Assembly (NCBI GenBank): GCA_943737045.1
Contig: CALSFV010000008.1
Location: forward strand, 62,001-126,000
Direction of reading: 5' to 3'
DNA from: Parapristionchus giblindavisi
Taxonomy: Eukaryota; Nematoda; Chromadorea; Rhabditida; Diplogasteridae
Length of the DNA stretch: 64,000 nucleotides
The notes beneath the pieces were generated by a model. It had not been told where the DNA came from, searched no databases, and saw only the letters and a list, made by a program, of their open reading frames with translations. Below, one piece after another: positions 18,428 to 30,761 of the stretch. The translations under genes were made by a program, and so were the position numbers. How positions within the stretch are numbered: the first letter of the stretch is position 1; every line of letters begins with the position of its first letter.

Positions 18428-18600
18428 ATTAAAATAGAAATATATCAGAATAGACATGCAATAATTTAAAAGTGAACTGTTAACATAAAGAAATGAAAAC
18501 GTACATTGTTTCTATGAAATAAATACAAGGGATTGTTGGACTTGGCAAAAATGTTAGTGCGCCTGTCGGAAGCATGTTTCCCCCACCCTTATTAATATCA
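18428..18600 (-). promoter_or_regulatory. conserved block upstream of beta-tubulin copy 2
   Basis: It shares AATTAAAATAGA, ATAGACAT, TACAAGGG and GCGCCTGTCGGAAGCA, in order, with 8905-9190 upstream of copy 1. It lies about 1.2 kb from its ATG versus about 0.3 kb for copy 1, partly because elements inserted at 17238-17495 and 17709-17827. Confidence 0.5.
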
Positions 18601-21600
18601 TAATAAATGGGGTAAGCGATCTTCAACACTGACTACTTACTAGACACTGACTTACTAGCATAACTAACTATGAGTGAGCTGTTCGAGTTAGATTACAAAA
18701 AGTAAATATTAAATGATGGATCATGATCATCATGATCATTAATCATGGAAAAAGATCATTTCTATGGGTAGTGATCACACATTAACATTACCATATACGT
18801 GAAAACTATAAGAAATAATATGCTACAATGAATATCCACTATGATATTTGCTTTTACGTTTTGAGGAACGTAACGCTACTATGGCCATATATAAAAATGA
18901 CGGTAGGCTGTGCAAACTATGGGAAAACGCAGGATAACGCTAGAGAATGTAGCTTGAAATGTATCGAATTCGCTTTTCCTCTTCGTTTTCGGTTTCTCTG
19001 TTTCGAAAAAAACTTCATGCACTTGAAATAACTAGTGAACGATCACTCATAATAATGAAAGTGTTTGCATTATAATATGAAAATGAATGGATTCAGAGAT
19101 CAAAGATTAAAGATCACGATTAATCATTAAACTCTGCGAACATAAGGGTAAGGGTAAGTAGTAAGGGAGATGTGGAGAGATTTAGTTGCGTCAGGTATCT
19201 CTCCGTGCCTCTTCCTCCCAACTTCCTTTGGCAATTGAGGATAACCAATATTGAAGTAGACAGAGAGATAGAGGAAATACACGGAGATGAGCAGGCAAGG
19301 AGCAGGGAACATCTCCCTCTCTCTCTCGTTGATTAACATGGATGACATTTCGTTCGCTGAATAATTACAACTTTCTTTATTTGTTTATTTTCATACTTTC
19401 ATCACAGCAAATGAAAATAGATAAATAGACAATCATCATAGATTTATGTAGGGATCTGTTGAAGGCAACAGGGAACTGGTGAATGGAGAGTTGACAAAAA
19501 TAAATGACGACTTTCACAAAACATTACAGACAGTATACGACTACGAATGCGCGATATTACACTGGCATCCACTTATTTCCACGTAATTTGGCATACAGTT
19601 GAAACATAAATTCACCTTACGAAAATAATACAAATAAACGCGCCACCTACTACGCCACGCTACAGTAATCCAATAAACCCCTCACGAAACGAACCTCTCC
19701 GGATAAGTACACATGCTAAATCTCCCAAAACTCGCCCCAGGGTCTATTCGAGCTCACTCTCCCTCGCCTTATTCCCCAATCTCTCCCTCACCTTATTCCA
19801 ATCCCTCCCTCTCCCTCTCCTTATTCCCCCAATCTCTCCCTCTCCCTCCCCATTCTACCTGCTCCAGGGACGTCTTCCGGTGTGTAGGATAGTGGAGACG
19901 GAGCTTAGATGGAGCCGGGACCGAGAAGAGGCTCCGCCCCCTCAATTATATCCTCTCACTACCCTTCTATGCAGTTCAGTGCACACACAAAGGGAGGCTT
20001 TAACCTATTCTCTCCCTCTCCTTCTCTCTCTCTCCCTCTCTATCCAAAACCCTTTCAACATCTTCCTCCCAACGTCCACTTTATTCTTCAACAATGTGAG
20101 CTTACAATCGAAACAGCACAATAGACGAGATGAGACAATGTATTTTTTGTGATAACAATCGATCAATCGAGGGTGGGGTAGAGGTTACGGTAGCGCGAAT
20201 CGTGAATTCAATCGATAACAAGATCGTGATACCGTATCTCCAATGGAACGTTATCGTGTCAGGACAGAATCAACAAACAACAACAACAAATCTTGAAAGA
20301 ACACTATTAAAAGAATGAATGGATAAAGGAGCGGTGCTTAATCGAGCCAATATAAAAACAATCGTGATTATTGATTAATAAGGTCACTTGTGCATATATT
20401 GATTGATATATATTGTAGTAGTAATGGTTGTAGTATGCTAAATAATTATTGGATGATGAGCAAGATGAGGAAATTTTGTGAGGAATACTGTTGCGTAAAT
20501 TTGGACATAATATTGATTAATTTGACGGTAATATACTATAGTCATGAAATCGATTAATCTTGTCTTGGAACGAAAGAAGGTTTTGGACAACAAGCAACAA
20601 CAACACAGCGAGAATTACTGATCAATACTGCCAGGCAGAAAGAGCGGATCGATATATTGATTGAGGACTACAGTAACAAGATATAAAAGGGGCGGGACGA
20701 TTGAATCTCATGAATATATTGAACAAAGATGAATGTATTATATATAATCTCGAAATCTTCTTGTGTGAGGTATGGTAGGAAGGGGTGGTTATTATAACAA
20801 AGAAAAATCATGAATTAAGTGAGCCATAGCTTGATCTTAAGAGGGAGGCGAGAGAGAGACCAAGAGAGAGAGTGCACCTACCACCCACCAACCACCTGGT
20901 ACAGCCTGTTGTATGGCTCATTCTAGCCTCCATCCTTATTAGGACAACCGCCGGAAACTTCGGACTGTCTCTAAGACAATATCCGAGACAGATGGCCAGG
21001 CCAGGTTAGGCATGCGGTGAGAGAGCACGTGAAAGCAAGAGGGCGCGCAGTGTCAAAACGGTCCTAATGTTTTCCCGATTAGCACATGGTAGCAGGTGTG
21101 CTGTTAGCACGGTGCTAAAACACATTCTAGTTTGATGGGCTGTCAAAAGAGATGCGGCGAATGTGAGACGGGTTTGGTGCACTCTCCTTGGTCGCTAGGT
21201 CGAAAATATTCAAAGTTGAACAACATTTCAAAGAAACAAAGTGAATTGAATGAACGAGTAGCAGTAGTGATACAAAATGGTGTGCGTGTCAAAGCTGTTA
21301 AATGTTTTAAACATGTAAAGTAGAAGGTAAGAATGAGTGAGGGGATTGATAAGGAAAGTAAACAAGTGTCATAAGGGGCAGGGAACAGTAGGCTGCCTAC
21401 GAGTAGTCGAGATCAATCAATAAGCTGCGATTATCGATCGATTGGAGGGGAGGGGTTGTGGATGGTACAGAAGTGAAGAATACGATAGGCGATTGATCCA
21501 TCGCTTAGAAGATGGCGACGAGCAGCTTAAAAGAACGTGATTAGAGAAATATGTGTTTGAATTGGCGCCATTTTATTTAAAAATTCAAATTTGAAAATGG

Positions 21601-21608
21601 CGGGAACA
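18601..21608. other. intergenic stretch without a recognised gene
   Basis: AT-rich sequence, CT-rich tracts (19740-20045) and a GA-rich patch near 20850-20880. Open frames here, such as 19880-20152, are repeat-like or low complexity and match no family I know. The right part is the 3' flank of the ENT gene. Confidence 0.5.
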
Positions 21609-22369
21609 TCATACCGATGAGAAGAGGATGCCGCCAACGATTCCCGAGATGAGGAAGAAGGCTGCCATCATCATAGCGACGCGGGCACGCTCAGCAGACA
21701 CGTATCTGAAGTGTTATTATTATTATTAAAAACATCTATAATTCATATTGTAATACAATAATCAATCAATAATAATCAATATTGATCAATAGCTACAGTA
21801 CCTGGGAATGTACATCATTCCGAGGGACGAGAGGTATCCGGCGGAGAGGGACATGATGGTGCCGAGGGCGAGGAACACCCAGGTCGAGTCGGTCAGGACG
21901 GGAATCAAACCTGAAGATTATTGATTAGTTATTTATCCTTCAAAATAATTTTGAGTTGATTAAGACTATTGATTAGTTTGGAGGCCAATCGATAAAACTA
22001 CAGTATCCCGTATTCAAATGCTCACCACGGGTCTTGACACGGTAGTTGAGCATGAGGAAGGCGGGGATGAGCAGGATGCGCGCGTAAACGTAGAAGCGCA
22101 TGTGCTCCGGCTTGATCTGAAGTAATTATTGATTGATTTAGTTTTATTATTTTTTTCTAAACAGCACAATTATCATCACATGGACTCTATAATAAATCAG
22201 AACAAACCCCTGATTTTTTTTGGAAAATCAATCAATAAACTCTCGAAAATCGAAAATCATAATCGACAATCAGCAACTCACAATCTGCTTGTAGCTGGCG
22301 AGCATGGATCCGACGAAAGCGAGGAAGTTGAAGAGAAGGAAGGTGGTGACGGAGATGTACAGATCTGAG

Positions 22370-22408
<39 letters not shown>

Positions 22409-22608
22409 GTTAATACTAATAACATCAACAACGAGGCATGTTAGGGGGAATAGCAAGTTTCAGCACAACTAATTGGAATCATGTTTCATGGTCTAATAAT
22501 AATCAAAAAAAATAATAAAAGTGCTGATTGGTCCGCTGCGCTAACTATCACTGACAACAAAAAAAACGATGCCCGGTACGAAAAACAGCAAGTTTCACCA
22601 CCGCTTTC

Positions 22609-22654
<46 letters not shown>

Positions 22655-22945
22655 TATTATTATTATGATTATTATTATATTTCTAATTATAATAATACGA
22701 ATACTATTAGTAATAATACTTTATTAGTATTACTAATAACAAAACGAGGCCTGTTGGGGGAAAATAGCAAGCTTCGCAACAACCAATTGGTATCATGTTT
22801 CATGATCTGATAATAATCGCAATAATAATAATAACAGTGCTGATCAGTAGCCTGTCCATCCTTTTAATAGGAAAACTAAAAATAACTAAAAACGATTATC
22901 GGTACGACAAAAATGGTAATCCCCCATTCGCATTCTAATGATTAA

Positions 22946-22976
<31 letters not shown>

Positions 22977-25900
22977 CTAATAACAATAACGATGCCTGTT
23001 TAAAGAATATAGCAAGTTTCACCACAACCAATCGGAATCATGTTTCATGATCTGACAATAATCGTAACAATAATAAAAATGCGCTAATTGAAAGGCCTAT
23101 TCATCGAGAAAAAGACTAACAATAAAAACTAAAAAAACACTACAGCCGATGACCGGCATTACAAACATAGGTGGGCACGCTGGAGGAAAGGCTGTGCGCA
23201 AACCGGGGAAGGGGGATGCAAGGCTGGGCGCATTTCTATTTTTTGACGAATTCGACTGGAATTTTTCCAATTCTTGCGAGGCAAGGCTATGCGCAAGGCC
23301 CATATAGGAAAGCAAAGCTATGCGTAAAAAATTTCGTTTTCGCGCGCCCACCTATGATTACAAAACAGAAAGTTTACTAATAGTGGCATGCAAATATTAA
23401 ATACAACAATAATGACCAACCTCCGAGGACCTTGAATACCACTCCTTCCGTATCAATGCCGACCTGCATCATCGTGACGGGGAAGATGGCGAGAGTGACG
23501 AAGAAGACGAGGAAGACGTTCGTGAATCCAACCCATCCCTGACAATGAGACAACACATTAAGGATGAAAACAGAGAGATACCGTAATCGAGTCACTTGAT
23601 ACAGTACCTTCAAGATACGAACGATGCATTTTCAAACCCCAATAATGTTGATCTGACCAGTTATAAAAATCCAAACTCTGACCTGTTTTTTGCATAGGTC
23701 GCATCGGTACGTTAGATTTTTAAAATGAAGCCACATTTTCGAAAAATATCCACAAAATACGGCCAGGATTTTTTTCATTTGCATAATAATAATAATAATA
23801 ACCTCCTTGAATGTTGCGATAAACTCTGCAAACGTAACAGCTTCCTGTTCGTCCTCATCCTTGCACGACTCTACTCCAATGGCTGCCTTCTTCTCGTCCA
23901 ATTTGGCGAAGTAACGGTAGTAAGGCTGCAGAGGTTATTCATTCACTTATGGATATGATCGATTATCGATTAAATTACGGTGGAATTTATTGATTGACAG
24001 ATTCATAAATATTATTTATGAGAATGAGATTATCGATTGATTTATATAAATGTAAGCAGAAAGTAAATAAAACCAAAACCACTCTCGCCTTAATATTGCG
24101 AGCATACGTGTATTTGATATTGCATTAAAAAAATAAACTTGTAAATAAATGAATCGCTCAATCTCACCAGCTTCTTCAGGTAGAAGAAGGAGCAGAAGCA
24201 GGCAACGATCGTGGCGAGGGACATGCCAAAGTAGATCATCGCCGTAAGAGGAGTGTTGCCGCCAAAGGCTGCAATTTATAATAATAATAATAATAATAAT
24301 AAATAATAGATAATAATAAAATTGTAAATACCAAAGATAGAAATGATCGAGATGATGGTAACAAATGTTCCGCAGAAGTTGTTGCCAATGATGACGGCGT
24401 TCGTGTACCTGGGAAAGATATCGATCAATATTTAATTAAATTATTTAAATTAACTAATTCAACCGATCAATATCATATGACATCATTACTTTTCTTTTCA
24501 CATCTAATATGATGGAATAAAGAATAAGATGAGATAAGATAAGACATGGCAATATCGCATTCGCGACTTTTATCGACCAACTCTACCGTAATCCTACGAT
24601 CTACCGTACTCACTTGAAGGGAAAGTCCGATACGAGACCAAAGATCGAGTTTTGGTAGACGCCATTGGTGCCGTTGAGAGCGATGACGATGAGCAGGGTG
24701 AGTGTGAAGAAGCCCGGAAGCCCTGAGAAAATTACGGTAATAACCAATGAGTATTGATTTATTCACTGCTTATTACTGGCGTATTCCATAAGATCATGAT
24801 AACTACATCAAGTTCACGAGTGACCAACTACTTATAATAATTATTGATTAATTTCTCAATGTTCGCCTACCTAACCCCCCCCCCCCCCTCCACATACTGT
24901 ACTCCAATAGTATCTAGCTACATCCCAAATATAAATGCCATTAACCCTACCACTCATCCCATACCAGAACACATGGGGTATCATCTTTCTGTAAACAGAA
25001 CCCTCCCCTGTCTGTCTGGTGGCCCTCACAGCCCCTCTTTCTTTCGTGTGGCAGATATCTAGACAAAAGCAAATACTCCGCGCACTTACAGTACATACAC
25101 TAATTACTACTTACAGTACTTACACTACGCTTACAGTGCCTAGACCACACTTACAGTAATACATGGGCGGTCGACATGGGGCTCGATACTACACGTTTCA
25201 TGAAACATAAAATTGCTAAAAAAGTTACTTTTACAGGAGCATCCCCATGTATCACATACAAATTTTCTCATCCTCAATTAACACTCATCGGTGGCATTCG
25301 AAGGTTAAATGGATTGATAAATAGTACAGTACAGTGTCCTTTGTTCAAAAAAACACCCATTACTCAACCAGTGGATTCCCTGTTCCATCCCACCCACATA
25401 TGCCATCGTCCCCCTACCTTACCCTGTCACTGCGATTTACTCGACGCTCCATCGGCCATCCCTTTCGCCGCCATTCCCATCTTCTATACTCTTTATCTAG
25501 CGTCTCTCATATTCCCACAGTCTATCGTAACTCTCTGCGTCTCTGACGTCTCCCACATCGCTATACTCTACAACTTCTCTAACCTCTGCGCTCTCTCCAA
25601 TTCCTACACTCTCTCGCCTTCTTCTCACACTCAATATACAAGCAACAGACGTCGCCCTCACATGATAGTACATTTGCACTTTTCTACCCCTCTACTCCTA
25701 CCCCTCGACTTCTGTCCATCCCTCATAACACAATTTCAACGTCGGCTACGTATACTAGCAGTCACATGCCGCATGTTGTAAACATCAAAGGACCGCCGAG
25801 GGGTAAGATACACAAAGAATCATACATGAAAGAAGGTTACAGGCACATGTGTTGACACGACTCAAGTGACACAAGTCAGGAGTACCCTATAGTTTACGCA

Positions 25901-28900
25901 TCAAAGCAAGAGCAATGATCCAATCTTTCGATAGACCCGGTGATTTCCCGTCGCATGCACATTATGAGAGCACCAAAGTCTAGCCAGTCACTGCTTGATG
26001 GTTGGCGAAGAGTCGCAAAATACAATATCCTACAATATGGCTAACGAGTGTGAAAGGCAATGATACATTCGTTGATTGCCAGTCGCGCACATAGTATTGG
26101 AGCACTAAAAACTAGCCCATCACCGTTGGGTAGATGGAAGGCGCGAAACAGACAAGACCATTTGACTATTTACAAAATTGCTATCAAAAGACACCCAGTG
26201 ATTTCCTGTCGCATGAACATTATGATAGCACTAAAGGCAGCCAGTCACCGCTATTCGACGGTTGCGAAACACACAACACAGTACACCACACATATGTGGG
26301 CGACCTTTGTCGCTGGAAATTTAAATCGGTTGGGTCGGACGCAAAGATCGGGTACGTGGGACGCATAAATTTAATTTTCAAGTGAATTTTGCCCGTATAG
26401 TTTTCATTTTTGAGTGGATTTTGGCTAAATCGGGTGTGTCTTGTCGCTAGCGGCAATGCCGCCGACGTATGACACCACAATTTGGCTAACGAACGAAAAT
26501 TTGATAAAGAGACGAGTAATCCAGCCGGTGATTCCAAGCAGCGCGCAAACTATTAGACTGAAAAGATCGGTAAGACACCGATAAGCATAATCTGCATTTT
26601 AAACAAGTAGATACAAAGAAGCCACTTATTGTCAGTAAACTACCTAAGCGAATACTTTTTTCATCGCAGTTTAAAAAATGTATTTCACTGTTTTTATCAT
26701 AAATAGGGGACTAAAATAGCTACATTTTCACCGCAAGAGCACATAAAACTCGATTTAAAGAGGACTACTCGCAAAGTGTTCGCTGGAACCTTCCATTCAA
26801 ATTTAATAAGCGCTACTTACGCTTGATGACTCTTCAACAATACTAAAAAATTACGAAATTTTGGACTCAAAATGCGCCAATCAAATCATATCTCAGACAA
26901 AATCATGGGGGATGAGTCCATGCGACTACTGTTCGCTCTATTTTGTACCATTATTTCTCCACTGACACCACATAAAGATTATTATTTGTATTATTATTAT
27001 TATTATTTTTATTATCAATATTACTGACAGCTCCAAGTGTCCATGTAGATAAAGGCCATCGTGAGCAGGATACAGAATCCGACGACGGAGAGCGAGTAGC
27101 CGATGCGCTTCGTCAGATCGCCCCTGAATATTGATCGATATATTGAAATATATACTTATCTATTGATTTAAAAAAAATCATTAATTGATTGATTTGTCAC
27201 TGTTAATTTGTCTGATACTCATATTTTCATCATACATTTTCGGTACCTTCGCCGTCTATTTTTATATAGTGGGTCAATTCTCGAAATAGGGTGGGTTGAA
27301 ACATACGTGGGCATCACTGCCGCTAGCGGCAATACACCCCCGATTTTTGGCACCCGACCCCCCGATTTTCCGAAAAATCACTCAAATTGACGTATAGATG
27401 CTCCATTTTTTTGTTTCCGACCCCCCCCCCCCCCGATTTTCATTTCCAGCGGCAATGCCCGCCCACGTATGGGTTGAAACATAAAATTCGTTATTTTCGC
27501 TAAAAAAAACGTCATTTTTAGCTTCTTTTTTTTTTATCAAGTGGCCTAAAATGGCCCTTATATAGTGCGTCAGTCCTCGCACTGCGAGGGTATGGCAATG
27601 TATGATTTTCATTATAGGACTTCTTTTCGTTTGTGGTCATCTGAACATTCAGATCTGGTAGATTGAACAAGAGATTGCGGTATCTAGATTACTGTATCTG
27701 ATGCGATGCAAATGAGTTTCCCGTACAACATACAACTTCTCAATGTACATCAAACGCTCCTCCGTCCCTCTCTACACTTTATCATCGTCATCTTCTTGCC
27801 CTCATCTCTCTCTAAACCCTTCCCTATCACACTGCCATTTCTCTTTCGCTATCACAACCAACCATTAATCCTTCGCGTTCTGTTTTGCAACAGAAAAAGA
27901 ATGATACAGAAGCACTGAGAGAGGGAAACGTAGCGATAGGAAGTGAAGTAGGACAATCATTCCCTGTGACTATCTCTTTTATTACCCTTCTATCACATCT
28001 GATGGCTACTAACTCTATCATGATCTTTGCCTATTTATTTCACTCCCCCCCCTCCTCTTTCCCATTACAGGCTACGTTGCAGAATTTCAAAATGTTTAAA
28101 ATATACGTTTTTTCAACAAAAAAAATCCACGATTGCGGCTTCATAGTTTGTAACCTACTTTACGACCAATGTTTCCCATGATTCCACTTGCAGAATGACC
28201 TATTCCAAATGTCAGATTCTACACTTTTACGATATCGGCGGACCCATATACTTGGGCTCAATCCAATCTCTTTTAGTTCTGATCTCTGACTCTCTCATAT
28301 CTAGTAAACTCATCTAAAACACATTCTATACTTTATCTGACGATCACTGTCTGCATGTCTGGACTCTCTTCATCAGCTACACTTCCTAGTCAGCTTCACA
28401 CGTCTCTGACTGTCTGTATCTCTTGGTTCACTACACTATCTCGTCGTCTAACTGTCTGTTTCTCTCAAACTTATGTACTATCTCGTCAATTCTCTAGAAT
28501 TTCCTCCTTTCACACTCTATCTGATGTTTTACTCTCTTAATAAGCCACACTCTATCTGCTACTCCATACAACGGTTTGACTGTCTTTCTCTCTCCGTCCA
28601 CCACACTCTCTAGTCCAACCCTCTATAATCTATGCCCCTCCATCATCTACCCTCCCTCTCATTCATTCTTTGTAGTCTATATATCTCTATCTCCGTGCAT
28701 TCAGTGTACACCGTGCTTGCGGCACCCTATCAATCAGCAAAAGACGGATGATCTGATAAGCGATGAGAACAGGGCAGGAGAGGAGAGACAAAAGTAGATG
28801 AATATGAAGGCATAGCAGATACATTGTAACAATAAGATCACACTCTGCCGCTTGGTAGGATTTTGGTACGGTAGATCATTCACAAAAATTAAAGTAATTA

Positions 28901-30182
28901 TCGATTGATTACTGAAAACCAAATAATGATTACTTGACGACGATGAAGATGTTGATGAAGTTGAGGGCGAGATTGGGCAGCTGCGAGCAGATGTTCTATA
29001 AAAAGAGCGACGACTACAATTGTGTAAACATACACATTTTCTCTTCATTCTAATAATGCCACGGGAAATGTGCATTTCCGCTTCCTACTGGAATATCACA
29101 TTTTTTGCTTTCACTTGGAGAACCAATCGATAAAGACGAATGTAACTACCGCATGCCACAGCAAACCACAGTATGACACAAAGAACTACAGTATACCTGA
29201 GCGCTCATGTAGTTCTCGCTGTACCAGGACTCGACGAGGGTTCCGTTCGCGTCGCGATCCATCATCTTGTATTGCGTGTAGTACTGTAAAATGTGAATTT
29301 TCGAATTTGGCGGCCAGTTTTTGATTGGCGGGAGATGCAAATTACCGTATTGGCGATGGTGATGAACATGTTCCAGGGCATGAGCGTGCCGATGCCATGG
29401 AGGAAGATGATGAGATACACGAGGTTTCTGCAAAACACTGGGTTTCAAAACGGGACAGGCTTGATGGCAACGAAAATAGTGCATGGTTTTTTTCACTGGT
29501 GAATCTCTAAAAAAAAATTGAGCCAAATCAGGGATAGTTAGGAGAGTCAGGAATTCGAATAATGCGGTACTGTCATCCACTTTTAGTATTACGATCGGTG
29601 TTCACACGGCACGGATGCCGCTCAATTAGTGAACGAGGTTGTGAAATGAAACTACGTGATTGTTGCAGCCCAATAGCAAAAAAAAAGTAATTCCCCTACG
29701 TCCACCATTCTGCAAAAAAAAACAAAGCAAAACAATCAATTTAGATTTGACAAAACAGAAGAAAAGACATTAGAAAAGTATTTAATTAAGAAGCTATGAT
29801 GGGTGTTGCGTTCTATAGATGCTTTACTTGAAATCATATGACAGAAGAAATGTGTGAGGGAGATGTCTAGACATCGCGTAGTCATATGGCGCAGAAAATG
29901 AATCATAGGTAACGAAACAGAAGCAAAAAGAATGGAAACCGATTACCGAATTCGATTAGAAATCAAATAACATAGATCACATGCTTACCCCTTGTCAGTA
30001 GGCTCGCTGTCGGGCTCTCCGGGGATGAAAGGCTCGACTTCAGCCTTTTTCTCTGTAATTAAATTATTTTTTATTAATAATTAACACTAATCGATAAGCC
30101 AATTAGTCCTCATACCCAAGTTGAGAGTGACCTTCTCCTCCTTATCTGTCGGCTGTAGCGGCAGTTTGTCGGCGACAGTCAT
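21609..30182 (-). CDS. equilibrative nucleoside transporter (ENT/SLC29 family)
   Basis: Fifteen exons: 30116-30182, 29989-30052, 29346-29427, 29197-29283, 28934-28995, 27029-27123, 24614-24722, 24332-24408, 24168-24268, 23803-23925, 23421-23538, 22282-22364, 22026-22116, 21802-21910, 21609-21705. They join in frame to 454 codons plus TGA, the usual family length. A polar N-terminus precedes the first membrane helix LVYLIIFLHGIGTLMPWNMF, the ENT hallmark with PWN. Later hallmarks are NGTNGVYQNSIFG, FFVTLAIFP and the C-terminal GYLSSLGMMYIPR. About eleven hydrophobic segments are seen, with a charged cytoplasmic loop (DEKKAAIG to EQEA). ENTs carry nucleosides across membranes down their gradient. 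Introns are swollen by MITEs and tandem repeats. Its start faces away from the nucleoporin gene, so the two share a divergent promoter region. Confidence 0.93.
22370..23090. repeat. threefold tandem repeat with AAT microsatellites in an ENT intron
   Basis: A unit containing ATAGCAAG(T/C)TTC and ATCATGTTTCATG occurs near 22430-22500, 22740-22815 and 22990-23065. Each is preceded by an (AAT)n run. Period is roughly 250-310 bp. Confidence 0.75.
23166..23356. mobile_element. hAT-type MITE, CATAGGTGGGC family
   Basis: Ends CATAGGTGGGC and GCCCACCTATG form perfect terminal inverted repeats. The 8-bp ATTACAAA is duplicated exactly at 23158-23165 and 23357-23364. It lies in an ENT intron. The interior contains several AGGCTATGCGCAA-like words. 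Confidence 0.9.
25935..26275. repeat. diverged tandem repeat of about 130 bp
   Basis: Three units share GTGATT, GTCGC, ATTATG/AGCAC and AGCC(A/C)(A/G)TCAC words in order (25938-26016, 26070-26150, 26192-26271). A partial fourth unit appears after the MITE at about 26520-26560, so the MITE inserted into the array. Confidence 0.6.
26291..26471. mobile_element. hAT-type MITE, CATACGTGGGC family
   Basis: Ends CATATGTGGGCG and CGACGTATG are related to the copy at 27302-27471. The interior has GTCGCTAGCGGCAATG. The 8-bp ACACCACA flanks both sides (26283-26290 and 26472-26479). Confidence 0.85.
27231..27604. mobile_element. hAT-type MITE, CATACATTTTCGG family, split by another MITE
   Basis: The left part starts CATACATTTTCGGTACC; the right part ends CGAGGGTATGGCAATGTATG. 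The 8-bp ATTTTCAT flanks it at 27223-27230 and 27605-27612. A second MITE (27302-27471) sits inside. Uninterrupted relatives are at 38393-38584 and 54195-54386. Confidence 0.9.
27302..27471. mobile_element. hAT-type MITE, CATACGTGGGC family, nested
   Basis: Ends CATACGTGGGC and GCCCACGTATG. The 8-bp GGTTGAAA flanks it at 27294-27301 and 27472-27479. Interior has CCGCTAGCGGCAAT and a poly-C run. It inserted into the older element at 27231-27604. Confidence 0.92.
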
Positions 30183-30761
30183 CCCTGCAAACGGTGAGAG
30201 ATAGCAATGAATGGGGGTTGTACAGGCGGGGCAATGGGACAACGAGAGAGTATAGGGGAGGAGTAGGGGGAATTACGACAGGGTTGGTCTGTGTAACGGA
30301 CGCGAGATGATAAGCCAAGCGAGAACACGACTGATACAATTATACAGAATTTGAAAAAAGACTTGGCACACCAGCTTCTCGCGGCTGAAAATTGACACTG
30401 AAATTGGCGGGACAAGTGAAACAGCGGTTCGTGCATTATAGAGCGCAGAGTTTTTGCCAAGGTATCTGAAAAGCTGGGTTGCCAAGTTTCCAAAATTCTG
30501 AATTTAGGCCGAATTCAAAATTCGCGGCTCACACGCACGAGGATTATTATCAGTCGCGGAGAGACTCAGGAAAGTGCGCGAACTTGAATTTCCTAAAGTC
30601 TACAGTATGCTTTCTGTGGTTTCTGAAATTTCGCACAACATCCATTTACCGGTTCTGTGTACAGATGGCCCGCCAAATTTTTAAATTCGTTTATTAAATT
30701 TTGTGAATTTTGTTCATTTTTCGTGCTGTATCAGAATATTATACGACTTCACACAGGTCAA
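30183..30761. other. divergent promoter region of ENT and nucleoporin genes
   Basis: About 580 bp between the two start codons, with both 5' leaders. No further gene is recognised; short frames in it resemble nothing known. Confidence 0.6.
30740..30756 (+). promoter_or_regulatory. possible trans-splice acceptor of the nucleoporin mRNA
   Basis: TATACGACTTCACACAG ends five bases before the ATG at 30762. In nematodes such an acceptor close to the start codon often receives a spliced leader. It could instead be a cis-intron acceptor with an upstream 5'-UTR exon. Confidence 0.4.

Larger units (their letters stand above)
24723..27028. other. large repeat-filled ENT intron
   Basis: It holds a poly-C run (24881-24890), a TACTTACAGT-like stretch (25080-25160), a C-rich open frame at 25176-25781 of unknown meaning, tandem repeats at 25935-26275 and a MITE at 26291-26471. 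No nested gene is recognised. Confidence 0.6.

Noticed and set aside
25160..25255. Another CATACATGGGCG-type MITE
   Set aside because: ATACATGGG-like ends are present but no 8-bp duplication and poor interior match; too uncertain to list.
25176..25781. 201-codon open frame in an ENT intron
   Set aside because: C- and T-rich composition, no splice structure, no recognisable motif; part lies in repeat-like DNA.
27827..28181. Overlapping frames between ENT exons as a nested gene
   Set aside because: Both strands are open by chance in CT-rich DNA; no splice sites or family motif support a gene.
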